Assembly (NCBI GenBank): GCA_030431945.1
Contig: JAUIIF010000087.1
Location: forward strand, 1 to 11,038
DNA: 11,038 nt
Direction of reading: 5' to 3'
Source: Bacteroidia bacterium
GTDB taxonomy: Bacteria > Bacteroidota > Bacteroidia > Chitinophagales > Saprospiraceae
This document shows, piece by piece, positions 1 to 7,228 of this stretch (within the stretch, counting starts at the first letter, position 1; each line of letters starts with the position of its first letter). Under the pieces are notes generated by a model. The model was not told where the DNA came from, did not search any database, and saw only the letters and a list, made by a program, of their open reading frames with translations. A program made the position numbers and the translations under genes.

Positions 1-993
1 TTCTTACCCGACGGGCGGATGATCGCCACCGACAAAAGCGGCAAACTGCTCCTGGTCGACGCCACCGGCAACAGCAAGGAGATTACGGCGGGTATTCCCC
101 CCGTTAAGAACGTGGGCCAGGGCGGCCTCCTCGACATCCTGTTAAGTCAGGACTTCGCGAACGACCGCCTGGTCTACCTCAGCTTCAGCAAACCAGCTAC
201 CGCTGACGATACCGAGAAAGCCGACGCCAGCACGGCCATCGGCCGTGGCCGCCTGAGCGACGATGAAACCAGCCTCGAAAACTTCGAAATCCTCTACGAG
301 GCCGGTCCCAAAACCGACAAGCCCTACCACTACGGCAGCCGTATGGTCTGGGGCCCACAAGACGGACACCTGTACTTCACCATCGGTGACCGCGGAGAAC
401 GCGACGTCAATCCGCAGGACAGCACCCGCGACCACGGCAAGGTCTACCGCATCGCGGCCGACGGCTCCATCCCCGCCGACAACCCCTTCGCCAACGCCCC
501 GAACGCCAAAAAAGCCATCTACTCCTTCGGCCACCGCAACCCGCAGAGCCTGACGGTACATCCGGAAACAGGAGAGATCTGGGAAACAGAGCACGGTCCC
601 CGCGGCGGCGACGAAATCAACATCATCAAGCCGGGCAAAAACTACGGCTGGCCGGTTATCAGCTACGGCATCAACTACAACGGCACCCAGTTTACTGAAA
701 AAGTAGCGCAGGACGGCATGGAACAACCCCTCCATTACTGGGTTCCGAGTATTGCCCCCAGTGGCATGGCCTTCATTACCGGAGACAAATACCCGGGTTG
801 GGAAGGCGACCTGGTAGTCGGCAGCCTCAAGTTCATGCGCCTCCAGCACGTCCGCCTCGACGGCACTGACGTCATTGGCGAAGACAAGCTCATCAACAAT
901 ATGGGCCGGGTAAGGGACGTACGGATGGGGCCGGACGGCTACCTGTACGCTTCGGTAGAAGGAGAAGGGATTGTAAAACTGGGGGTAAAGTAG
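1..993 (+). CDS. PQQ-dependent aldose sugar dehydrogenase, 3' part (glucose/sorbosone dehydrogenase family)
   Basis: The frame is open from the first base, and the visible protein begins FLPDGRM, a segment that lies inside the first beta-propeller blade of this family. The true start, and probably a signal peptide, therefore lie to the left of the window. About 330 residues are visible. Family hallmarks are GPQDGHLYFTIGDRG, the GHRNPQSL segment, EHGPRGGDEIN followed by KNYGWPVISYG, and WVPSIAPSGMAF, in the order expected for soluble YliI/Asd-type enzymes. Known members are six-bladed propellers that use PQQ and calcium to oxidise aldoses in the periplasm and pass electrons to the respiratory chain. 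Substrate and location here are inferred from the family. The TAG stop lies 13 nt from the end of the convergent gene. The C-terminus looks complete, with no appended cytochrome c or carbohydrate-binding domain. Confidence 0.93.
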   Translation, partial: FLPDGRMIATDKSGKLLLVDATGNSKEITAGIPPVKNVGQGGLLDILLSQDFANDRLVYLSFSKPATADDTEKADASTAIGRGRLSDDETSLENFEILYEAGPKTDKPYHYGSRMVWGPQDGHLYFTIGDRGERDVNPQDSTRDHGKVYRIAADGSIPADNPFANAPNAKKAIYSFGHRNPQSLTVHPETGEIWETEHGPRGGDEINIIKPGKNYGWPVISYGINYNGTQFTEKVAQDGMEQPLHYWVPSIAPSGMAFITGDKYPGWEGDLVVGSLKFMRLQHVRLDGTDVIGEDKLINNMGRVRDVRMGPDGYLYASVEGEGIVKLGVK

Positions 994-1006
994 CCCGGGG
1001 TTATGG

Positions 1007-1369
1007 CTAACTGATCAGGAAAGCAATAATCACCAGTAATACCCCGCCTGCGGCAAAGAGTCGGATGCGTTCCGACCGTTTTTCTTGCTCTCGCTGTTGC
1101 CGGCGTTGCAGGTTCAGCGGTGTTTCCACGTCGTGGTTGATCCGGCAATCGTAGGTAAAGTTGTTACCGCCGGTATGGTCGATGGAAACCTCGCAGAGTT
1201 GTTGGTCCAGGAACAGCGTATAGGTCTTAGATTCCTTCACGGAAAAGTCGATGGCTACCACACTATTGTTACAGTGGACGACCACGTGGTGGGTCGTCTC
1301 GCCGTGAAACAGGCCTAATTTATAGGTGTTTCCGTAGTGGCCCGTAATGTTCCAGGCGTGTTGTGCCAT
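1007..1369 (-). CDS. Small tail-anchored membrane protein of unknown function
   Basis: The 120-residue protein matches no family I can name with certainty. Residues 1-85 look like a compact beta-rich domain, with the pattern WNITGHYGNTYKLGLFHGE near the start and three cysteines (33, 59, 75). A charged helix rich in Arg, Gln and Glu follows (about 88-103), and then a single hydrophobic segment (about 104-119) that ends the protein. This suggests a cytoplasmic domain held in the membrane by a C-terminal anchor. I chose the ATG at 1369. The frame continues upstream to a TTG at 1432, but the extra 21 residues do not resemble a domain and would need a rare start. The gene lies about 100 nt downstream of the CrtA-like gene on the same strand and may be co-transcribed with it. 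It converges on the sugar dehydrogenase gene with a 13-nt gap. Confidence 0.75.
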   Translation of the reverse strand: MAQHAWNITGHYGNTYKLGLFHGETTHHVVVHCNNSVVAIDFSVKESKTYTLFLDQQLCEVSIDHTGGNNFTYDCRINHDVETPLNLQRRQQREQEKRSERIRLFAAGGVLLVIIAFLIS

Positions 1370-1470
1370 GCGGCTGTGCAGTTTTAGGAATGGTTTGCAC
1401 GCCGCTGAAAGCGCCAACGTGCTGCTATTCAATGCAAAAGGTAGGTAAAATAGTTGAAGCGGTAAAAACT

Positions 1471-2190
1471 TTAACAGAGGTTGGCGGCTGGCTGACCGTT
1501 CCAGTTTCCGTTGGCCTCCAGCACCGTGAAACGGGTAAACATCTCCTCTTTGTACCAGTTGCGTTCGCGGGTAAGTTTAACGACCTCGCGGTGGTGATCG
1601 GAGCGGTAGGCAAAATCCTGCATGGCTTTTCCGCTGGTCCAGAGGCTGAAGGTGGCCTGCATGAAAATCGGGTACTCCCCTACCCCGATGCTCAGGGTGC
1701 GGGCCGGGTGGTCGTATACGGAAGCACTGGTCTTGGGCACGTACCGCCAAAAGTCGGGCAGCTTGCGCGTGCGGATGGTGGCGCGGGTAATTACGGCCAC
1801 GGGCCGGGCGGGGTCATAGGCTGCGGGTTCCGGGGTGAAGGGCTGCTCTCCTCCCCATTTTCCGTGGGTCATGGTGGGGAGCAGAAAGAAGGTGGCGCGG
1901 TCGCAGGTGCGGGCAAGGTTTTCCTGAAACCAGGGGTGGCCGGCAAAAAACTGATCGGCCGCCGTCCGGTCGTCCCAGTGTCCCAGCAAAGCGTAAACGC
2001 CGAAATTGGGCTGCAGGCCAAAGCCGTTCCCGCCGCCACTCCCCAGCAGCCGGCCGAAGCGGAGGCCGGCGGTGCCGGCCAGGGGGTTGGATAAGGGCCA
2101 GCCGAGCATCCGCCCCATTTGAGTGAAAGCCCAGGCTTTGTCCTGCAGCCGGTCGTAGCGAAAAAGAGTTACGGTCGTGATTGGTGGCAT
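1471..2190 (-). CDS. CrtA-like protein (spheroidene monooxygenase family)
   Basis: The 239-residue protein resembles CrtA over its whole length. It has an N-terminal beta strand TTVTLFRYD, then WAFTQMGRM, LRFGRLLGSGGGNGF followed by QPNFGVYALLGHW, a central FWRYVP segment, and the C-terminal pattern SDHHREVVKLTRERNWYKEEMFTRF split around His199/His200. CrtA is a haem-type oxygenase that puts a keto group at C-2 of acyclic carotenoids. From memory, a crtA-related gene of a Flavobacterium strain has been reported as a carotenoid 2-hydroxylase in myxol synthesis, so hydroxylation of a carotenoid end is a plausible role. No other carotenoid gene is in the window, so the substrate is unknown. The start is secure: in-frame TAA and TAG codons lie just upstream of the ATG. 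The gene is divergent from the adenylate cyclase gene, and the small membrane protein gene follows it on the same strand. Confidence 0.85.
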   Translation of the reverse strand: MPPITTVTLFRYDRLQDKAWAFTQMGRMLGWPLSNPLAGTAGLRFGRLLGSGGGNGFGLQPNFGVYALLGHWDDRTAADQFFAGHPWFQENLARTCDRATFFLLPTMTHGKWGGEQPFTPEPAAYDPARPVAVITRATIRTRKLPDFWRYVPKTSASVYDHPARTLSIGVGEYPIFMQATFSLWTSGKAMQDFAYRSDHHREVVKLTRERNWYKEEMFTRFTVLEANGNWNGQPAANLC

Positions 2191-2238
2191 GTGGGACTAT
2201 TAACGCCAAAAAACAAAGGTGGTTTTTGGGTTAAGGCA

Positions 2239-2246
2239 TAGTTTTG
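2239..2246 (+). promoter_or_regulatory. Candidate Bacteroidota -7 box for the adenylate cyclase gene
   Basis: TAGTTTTG matches the Bacteroidota -7 consensus TAnnTTTG exactly and ends 37 nt before the ATG at 2284, giving a predicted leader of about 30 nt. No TTTG stands at the expected -33 spacing; the nearest is at 2225-2228, which is too close. The call therefore rests on one box and its position. The box lies in the 93-nt divergent spacer shared with the CrtA-like gene, whose own upstream sequence has only a weaker one-mismatch match on the minus strand. Confidence 0.4.
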
Positions 2247-2283
2247 CCCACCCGATCCTTTCGCGTACTTTATATTGCGCCCC

Positions 2284-3975
2284 ATGCGAGCCTACTTACT
2301 CTGCTTTTTTGTTCTTTTGCTCTGCACCTGCGTCAACGCCCAAAGTGTTCCGGAGCTGATCGAAGCCCTGGATGATGCCGACACGGACGGTGAGCGCTAC
2401 GGCATTCTGTACGACCTGACGGGGGAACTGCTCGAATCCTCCCGCAAGGAAGACCGTGAACTGGCCGTCAACTTCAGCAAACAGCTGCTGACAACCGCTA
2501 AGCGCCTCGGGGATAACAAACTCATCGGCCCCGCCGCCTACACCCTGGCCCTGTCTTACCGCAACCTCCGGGACGAGCGCAACACCGATAAATTCATGGC
2601 CGAAGCCGTGGACTACGGTATGCAGGCCGGTGCCGCCGACCTGATCATGCTGGCCGTAGCCGAACGCAACCGCCTGGCCACCAAAAACCGGAACTACCGG
2701 GAAGCCGCAGCCATCAGCCAGCGCGCCCTCGACTACTTTACCCAGAATGGAGACGACCGCAGCCTGAGCGCGCTGCGCGCGCAACTGGAGCGTGAACAGG
2801 CCGCCCTGCAACGCCGGAAGCGGGAAGTAGAACAGGAAACCCGCGAACTGGCCGGAGAGGTTAACCGCCTGCAAAGCGAGAAGGAGCAACTCAGTGGCTC
2901 GAACCAACAACTACAGGGAACCAACCGCCAGCTGGCGCGCGAAAACCAGGTAAGAAACCAGCAGCTGGCGGAGAGCGCAGAAGAACTCGCTGCCCGCAGC
3001 GAACAACTGACGCAAACCCAGGAAGAAAAAGCGGCCGTGGAGAAGCGGGTCGCCGAAACCCGGCGGGAGATTAAAAGCCTGAGCCGGGAAGCGCTGGAAC
3101 AAAAAGCCATTGCCACCGACGCCCGCGAACAACTCATGGAAGCAGAACTGGAACGCCAGGCCGCAGAAATAAAAGCAGAACGGCAAACCGTGCAACTCTA
3201 CGCTGCCCTGGGCGGCGGGGCGGCCCTGCTGCTGCTGGCCCTGACCTTCTTTTCCCGCTTCCGGGTAAAGCAACGCTCCGCCAAGAAACTGGCGGAGGCC
3301 AACGATGAGCTGGAGGAAGCCCGCCAACAATCCGACGACTTACTGAAAAACATCCTTCCCGTTGACATCGCCGAAGAACTCAAAAGTACGGGTAAAGCCC
3401 GCGCGCGCCGCTTTCCGGAAGCGACCGTCCTCTTCTGCGACTTCGTCAATTTCACCAAAACTGCCGAAAGGCTGGGCGCCGAAGCGCTCGTGCAGGAGCT
3501 GGACGTTTGTTTCAAAGCCTTCGACAAGATCATGGACCGCTACCCCGGCGTGGAAAAAATAAAAACCATCGGCGATGCCTACATGGCCGCCAGTGGCCTC
3601 AGCTCCCGCAAGAGTCTGCCCAATGACATCATCCGGGCGGCGCTGGACATGCAACGCTTCTTAAAGGAAGAAGGCGAAAAGCGGGAACAGCTCGGGCTGC
3701 CTTTTTTCAGCGGCCGCATCGGGGTGCATACCGGCCCGGTAGTGGCCGGCGTGGTGGGGGCCCGAAAATTTGCCTACGATATCTGGGGCGACACCGTAAA
3801 TGTTGCCAGCCGGATTGAAAGCAAAAGCGAACCGGGCCGCGTCAACATCTCCGAATCCACCTATCACCTGATCAAATATAAGTTCCGGTGTACTTACCGG
3901 GGCAAAGTAGAGGCCAAGAATAAAGGCCTGATTGACATGTATTTTGTCGACCAGGAACTAGTTGAAACCGCATAA
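2284..3975 (+). CDS. Membrane class III adenylate cyclase with periplasmic helical/coiled-coil sensor
   Basis: The 563-residue protein has a signal peptide (1-19, VNA before Gln20), then an alpha-helical region that looks like TPR-type repeats (about 25-155) and a long Glu/Gln/Arg-rich coiled coil (about 160-303). One membrane segment (about 304-323) and a linker helix with LLKNILP (353-359) lead to a class III nucleotide cyclase domain (about 378-556). The catalytic set is complete: metal-binding Asp386 (FCDF) and Asp431 (IGDAYM), purine-selecting Lys427 and Asp499 (YDIWG), transition-state Asn506 and Arg510 (NVASR), and a lysine near 545-547. The Lys/Asp purine pair predicts ATP, so cAMP rather than cGMP is the likely product. 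Signal peptide plus one later membrane helix places the sensor in the periplasm and the cyclase in the cytoplasm. Class III cyclases work as dimers, and the coiled coil would supply dimerisation. The ATG at 2284 gives a clean signal peptide; a TTG three codons upstream was not used. Confidence 0.93.
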   Translation: MRAYLLCFFVLLLCTCVNAQSVPELIEALDDADTDGERYGILYDLTGELLESSRKEDRELAVNFSKQLLTTAKRLGDNKLIGPAAYTLALSYRNLRDERNTDKFMAEAVDYGMQAGAADLIMLAVAERNRLATKNRNYREAAAISQRALDYFTQNGDDRSLSALRAQLEREQAALQRRKREVEQETRELAGEVNRLQSEKEQLSGSNQQLQGTNRQLARENQVRNQQLAESAEELAARSEQLTQTQEEKAAVEKRVAETRREIKSLSREALEQKAIATDAREQLMEAELERQAAEIKAERQTVQLYAALGGGAALLLLALTFFSRFRVKQRSAKKLAEANDELEEARQQSDDLLKNILPVDIAEELKSTGKARARRFPEATVLFCDFVNFTKTAERLGAEALVQELDVCFKAFDKIMDRYPGVEKIKTIGDAYMAASGLSSRKSLPNDIIRAALDMQRFLKEEGEKREQLGLPFFSGRIGVHTGPVVAGVVGARKFAYDIWGDTVNVASRIESKSEPGRVNISESTYHLIKYKFRCTYRGKVEAKNKGLIDMYFVDQELVETA

Positions 3976-4024
3976 ACAAATTCTGGGCGATATTTGCGGG
4001 GAAAGGTCACCGCACCTCTCCACG

Positions 4025-4032
4025 TATTTTTG
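4025..4032 (+). promoter_or_regulatory. Candidate Bacteroidota -7 box for the alpha/beta hydrolase gene
   Basis: TATTTTTG matches TAnnTTTG exactly and lies 37 nt before the ATG at 4070, the same distance as the box before the cyclase gene. It is located between the cyclase stop and the hydrolase start, so the hydrolase probably has its own promoter even though it is only 94 nt behind the cyclase gene. A TTTG at 3993-3996 is too far upstream to be a standard -33 element. Confidence 0.45.
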
Positions 4033-4069
4033 CGTTATTTTACCGCCCAACGATCATTCAAGCAGCCCC

Positions 4070-4846
4070 ATGGCATTACAGATGAAACAAGAAGGCAAGT
4101 TCGAATACCTGGAAACGGGAGGACCGGGCGAACCCCTCGTTTTACTCCACGGACTGTTCGGTGGATTGAGCAACTTCGGTGCTCAGATAGACTTCTTCAA
4201 GGACAATTACAACGTCATTATCCCCACCCTGCCCATCATGACCCTGCCCCTGCGCAAGGTTTCCCTGGCCGGCCTTGTGGATCACCTCGAAGATTTTATT
4301 GTCCACAAAAATTTACCCCCCTTCCACATTATGGGCAACAGCCTGGGCGGGCACGTATCTATTTTGTATGCCCTGGCGCACCCCGATCGAATTGCGACCA
4401 TTACCCTTTCCGGCAGTAGTGGGCTTTTCGAAAGCGCGATGGGAAATACCCTGCCACCACGGAAGAACTACGAGTTCATCAAGAAAAAAACGGAAAGCAC
4501 CTTTTACGACCCGGCCGTCAGTTCAAAAGAATTAGTCGACGAAGTCTTTGAGACGGTCAATGACCGCAATAAAGGCCTGCGGATCATCATGACCGCCAAA
4601 TCCGCCGTCCGCCACAACCTCGCCCATAAGCTGGACCAGATTAAAGCGCCGACGCTGCTGATCTGGGGAAATCAGGACACCATCACCCCGCCGTTCGTCG
4701 GCGAACAGTTTAATGAACTCATCGAGAATTCAGAATTACACTTCATTGATCTGTGCGCCCACGCTCCCATGATGGAGCGCCCCGTGGAGTTCAACGCCAT
4801 TATGGGCGAATGGCTCAAACGGGTGAGCGGGGCGGTCGTGCAATAG
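4070..4846 (+). CDS. Alpha/beta hydrolase fold protein
   Basis: The 258-residue protein is a single alpha/beta hydrolase domain of typical length. It has the oxyanion-loop motif LLHGLFGG (His27-Gly28), the nucleophile elbow GNSLGGH with Ser91, an acid at Asp203 in WGNQDTITPP, and a catalytic His231 near CAHAPMMERP. A helical lid lies between about 117 and 185. There is no signal peptide, so the enzyme should be cytoplasmic. The family covers esterases, C-C bond hydrolases and similar enzymes, and the sequence alone does not give a substrate. The frame is open upstream to an ATG at 3962, inside the cyclase gene. I chose the ATG at 4070 because the homologous region starts there and a good -7 box lies at 4025-4032; an ATG at 4082 is a close alternative. 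The gene converges on the BatA-type gene. Confidence 0.9.
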   Translation: MALQMKQEGKFEYLETGGPGEPLVLLHGLFGGLSNFGAQIDFFKDNYNVIIPTLPIMTLPLRKVSLAGLVDHLEDFIVHKNLPPFHIMGNSLGGHVSILYALAHPDRIATITLSGSSGLFESAMGNTLPPRKNYEFIKKKTESTFYDPAVSSKELVDEVFETVNDRNKGLRIIMTAKSAVRHNLAHKLDQIKAPTLLIWGNQDTITPPFVGEQFNELIENSELHFIDLCAHAPMMERPVEFNAIMGEWLKRVSGAVVQ

Positions 4847-4900
4847 AGCCGTCAAATTCTCGTGCTTAGCCAGCAACTCCCCCGTGGCACTTCGTTTGTT

Positions 4901-4923
4901 AGCAATCGGCTGAAGCCGATGCT
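4901..4923. terminator. Hairpin between convergent genes, possible bidirectional terminator or REP-like element
   Basis: A perfect 6-bp stem, ATCGGC with GCCGAT, closes a four-base loop (4905-4920). It extends by AGC/GCT with one bulged A at 4904. It sits 54 nt after the hydrolase stop and 19 nt after the stop of the convergent BatA-type gene. There is no T tract on either side, so it is not a textbook intrinsic terminator. It could also be a dispersed palindromic repeat. Confidence 0.35.
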
Positions 4924-4942
4924 GCTGAAACCTTCCACCACG

Positions 4943-6979
4943 CTATCCCTTCCAGAAACGCAGTAACAATACCTCCACCAGCAGTGCCCCCAGGGCAATC
5001 CAGATAAAGTACCGCCACAGCGGCGTGCCTTCGTTACGCTCCCGGATGTCTCCGATCAGACTGGCCTGGTTGTCGGCATCCAGCAGGGCGACGCCGGGAA
5101 GGTTCGCCAGCGCAGCCAGTTCGGTACCGTTCAGGTAGGTGAGGTCAGACTCCTTGCGATCATAATTGAAGGCAAAAGCATCAACGGTTTCGTCTCCCAG
5201 GACCAATTCATACACGCCCGCTTCCGGCACCTGATTACTGATCGTGAGGAGTACGCGATTATCGACCACCCGTTGTTCGGGGATAAATTCGCCGTTCTGG
5301 CCACGGAGTTTGAAGACCAGGTCTGCAGCAGCTCCACGGCGGTTGGTCTGGATAACTTCATCCTGGCCGATGGTGTACGCTGCTTGGCGGCGGCGGCCAC
5401 TACTGATGCCCATTTTATAGAGCATTGGAATAAAAATTTCCGCATTCAGGGCCAGGTTATTTATTTCCGTAGCCAGGGGTGCGCTACTGAGGTAAACATT
5501 GCCCTCCCCCAGGGTATACTTGGCCAGTGCCGTAGAACCATCCCGGTAGGTGAGTAAAGATTCCTGCCGCCGGCTTCCCAGCCGGCTGATGGGGAAGTTA
5601 CCCTGGCTCGCAGGTAGCCGTAAGGCGGCGGACCGGTTTCGGAAAACATCGCGGAAGATGAACTCCTGCCGGTTCAGCCCGCTTACTTCCCGCGGCTGTT
5701 CGGTGTAGGCCTCCAGGCGGTCCGCGGCCAATCGCGTCAACAGCGTATTGTAACTGGTAACATCGGCGTTCTGGGGTGGAAAAATCAGCAGGTTCCCCCC
5801 GTTTTCCACGTAAAGTCGCAGTTGTTCTGCCAGGCCGGAACCGATGCTTTGCTGGCCGGTCAGGATGATCAGGTCATTATCCGCCAGGCTCCCGTAATCG
5901 ATGTTACGGCTTCCGGTATAATTGGCGGCAAAAACGGAGAGTCCGCCCAGAGCAGCCCGCAGGTTTCGGTTGGGCTGGCCGTCATCGTCAATGTTCAGCA
6001 CGCTGACCTTGTCAGCCGTCCGGAAAGTCAGAAAGTACTTATCGTCAAATTGCACGGGAAAATCCGTGATCCGCAGCTCGGCCCGACCGATGCCCGGTTC
6101 CGTAATGTTCAGGTAGACGCTGTCGATCACGTAGTCCTGGGCCGGAATGGCCAGGGTCCCTTCAGGCTTATTCTGGCCGAGGTAATTAAGGCTCAGGCGG
6201 ACGTTGTCCAGGTCTTCCGTCCCGTAATTTCTTACCCTGACCAGTAACAGGTTGTTTTGATTAAGCTGTGGTACCGGTGCCTCAAACCACGCCGAATCAA
6301 TGCCGACATTCCGTTCCCGGACGGCGGCCAGGGGCACCAGGTTGGTTTGCACGTTGGTATCCAGCTGTTCTGCGCTCAGGTCAGTGATGTTGCGCTGAAA
6401 ATCGGACACCAGGTAACTGATCTGGTTGTCGATGTTTTCCGTACGCAGCGCGGAGCGCTGCCGGGCGGCCACCACCGAGAGGCGCCGCGAAGCGGGCGCC
6501 ACCTTGATCTCTTCAATCAGCTCCAGGGCTTCTTCCTGACCAACCAGGCGTTGGTTCCGGCCATTGAAGTTGTTATCTACTACCTGAAAACGGTCTTCCA
6601 CGCCGTAGGCATTCACTACGTCGCGGGCCCGGTCTTTAGCAATTTGCAACAACGGTGCCCGGTCGGACTCGGCGCCCATGCTAAAGCTGTTGTCTACGTA
6701 AAGGCTGACCGCCTTCCGCCCCGTCAGCACCTCACGGGCGGAGGGAATAAAAGGCTGGGCAAAGGCAAATACCAGGGCCGCTACGGCCAGGCAACGCGCG
6801 AGCAGCACCAGCAGATTCCGTAAGCGGCTGCGCATACTTGTCTCTTCTTTGACTTCCTTCAGGAACTTTACGTTACTGAACGGCACCTTCTTAAAGCGCC
6901 GGAAGTAGAAGAGGTGGATAATAATCGGGATGGCGAGCGCGGCCAGGGCCCAGAGGAAATTGGGGTATAAGAATTGCAT
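4943..6979 (-). CDS. BatA-type membrane protein with vWA-like and GATase-like domains
   Basis: The 678-residue protein starts with the two-helix BatA N-terminal domain: MQFLYPNFLWALA, a first membrane segment (about 5-23), the HLFYFRRFKKVPFSNVKFL signature, and a second segment (about 55-75). A von Willebrand A-like domain follows with a MIDAS-type DxSxS (Asp96, Ser98, Ser100) and a later SDFQ (192-195). Next come an immunoglobulin/CARDB-like region (about 220-320) and a Rossmann-like, class I amidotransferase-like region (about 324-400), then a variable part and a last membrane helix (about 655-674). Such proteins are common in Bacteroidota, and the name comes from the Bacteroides aerotolerance operon, but their biochemical function is not established. 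No MoxR ATPase, DUF58 or BatB/C gene is nearby. I chose the ATG at 6979 because it begins the conserved domain; 46 further in-frame residues upstream, back to 7117, are Ser/Thr/Arg-rich and look like leader DNA. Confidence 0.9.
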   Translation of the reverse strand: MQFLYPNFLWALAALAIPIIIHLFYFRRFKKVPFSNVKFLKEVKEETSMRSRLRNLLVLLARCLAVAALVFAFAQPFIPSAREVLTGRKAVSLYVDNSFSMGAESDRAPLLQIAKDRARDVVNAYGVEDRFQVVDNNFNGRNQRLVGQEEALELIEEIKVAPASRRLSVVAARQRSALRTENIDNQISYLVSDFQRNITDLSAEQLDTNVQTNLVPLAAVRERNVGIDSAWFEAPVPQLNQNNLLLVRVRNYGTEDLDNVRLSLNYLGQNKPEGTLAIPAQDYVIDSVYLNITEPGIGRAELRITDFPVQFDDKYFLTFRTADKVSVLNIDDDGQPNRNLRAALGGLSVFAANYTGSRNIDYGSLADNDLIILTGQQSIGSGLAEQLRLYVENGGNLLIFPPQNADVTSYNTLLTRLAADRLEAYTEQPREVSGLNRQEFIFRDVFRNRSAALRLPASQGNFPISRLGSRRQESLLTYRDGSTALAKYTLGEGNVYLSSAPLATEINNLALNAEIFIPMLYKMGISSGRRRQAAYTIGQDEVIQTNRRGAAADLVFKLRGQNGEFIPEQRVVDNRVLLTISNQVPEAGVYELVLGDETVDAFAFNYDRKESDLTYLNGTELAALANLPGVALLDADNQASLIGDIRERNEGTPLWRYFIWIALGALLVEVLLLRFWKG

Positions 6980-7160
6980 AGTCAGGGTAAAAGACGAACA
7001 GGGGCGGGGGAATGTTTTGCGCTGGGACGTAAAGGTAGTTGGTATTTTGGTCTGTTGGTGCCTGGAGCTGTTGCCCCGTTGGTATCCAAGCAGAGGTACC
7101 TCTGCTGCGGCCATCATTATTTTTCACCACAATTGGTCGTGCTTGCGCTGGCCGGGCTGG

Positions 7161-7203
7161 CAAAATAAAGCGGGCTGCCTCGCCGGAAAAGACGGACAGC
7201 CCG
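7161..7203 (-). terminator. Intrinsic terminator behind the CPBP protease gene
   Basis: On the minus strand a perfect 7-bp stem, CGGGCTG with CAGCCCG (7203-7197 and 7177-7171), encloses a 19-nt loop that can form a further short CCG/CGG pairing. The T-rich run CTTTATTTTG (7170-7161) follows directly. It lies 25 nt after the TAG stop of the CPBP gene. This layout fits a rho-independent terminator and separates that gene from the BatA-type gene downstream. The rest of the 249-nt spacer (6980-7228) shows no gene; a near-consensus -7 box (one mismatch, minus strand, about 7029-7036) may serve the BatA-type gene. Confidence 0.75.
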
Positions 7204-7228
7204 GTTAACAGGGAATAAGGTATGGATC

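Noticed and set aside
142..849. Long open frame on the minus strand opposite the sugar dehydrogenase (235 codons)
   Set aside because: It is antisense to a clear gene, its translation is rich in Val, Ala and Gly with no domain pattern, and such frames are common opposite GC-rich coding DNA.
991..1009. TAGCC/GGCTA hairpin between the convergent sugar dehydrogenase and small membrane protein genes
   Set aside because: The stem is only 5 bp with a 9-base loop, has no T tract and overlaps both stop codons, so it is too weak to call a terminator.
1363..2094. Open frame of 243 codons on the plus strand opposite the CrtA-like gene
   Set aside because: The minus strand encodes a recognisable CrtA family protein over this span; the plus translation is low-complexity Gly/Val/Ala.
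3962..4069. Hydrolase start at 3962 overlapping the end of the cyclase gene
   Set aside because: The added 36 residues do not resemble the fold, and a consensus -7 box lies inside this stretch at 4025-4032.
6980..7117. N-terminal extension of the BatA-type protein to an upstream start at 7117
   Set aside because: The conserved domain begins at the ATG at 6979, and the added 46 residues are polar, unstructured and would precede a first membrane helix that is normally at the N-terminus.
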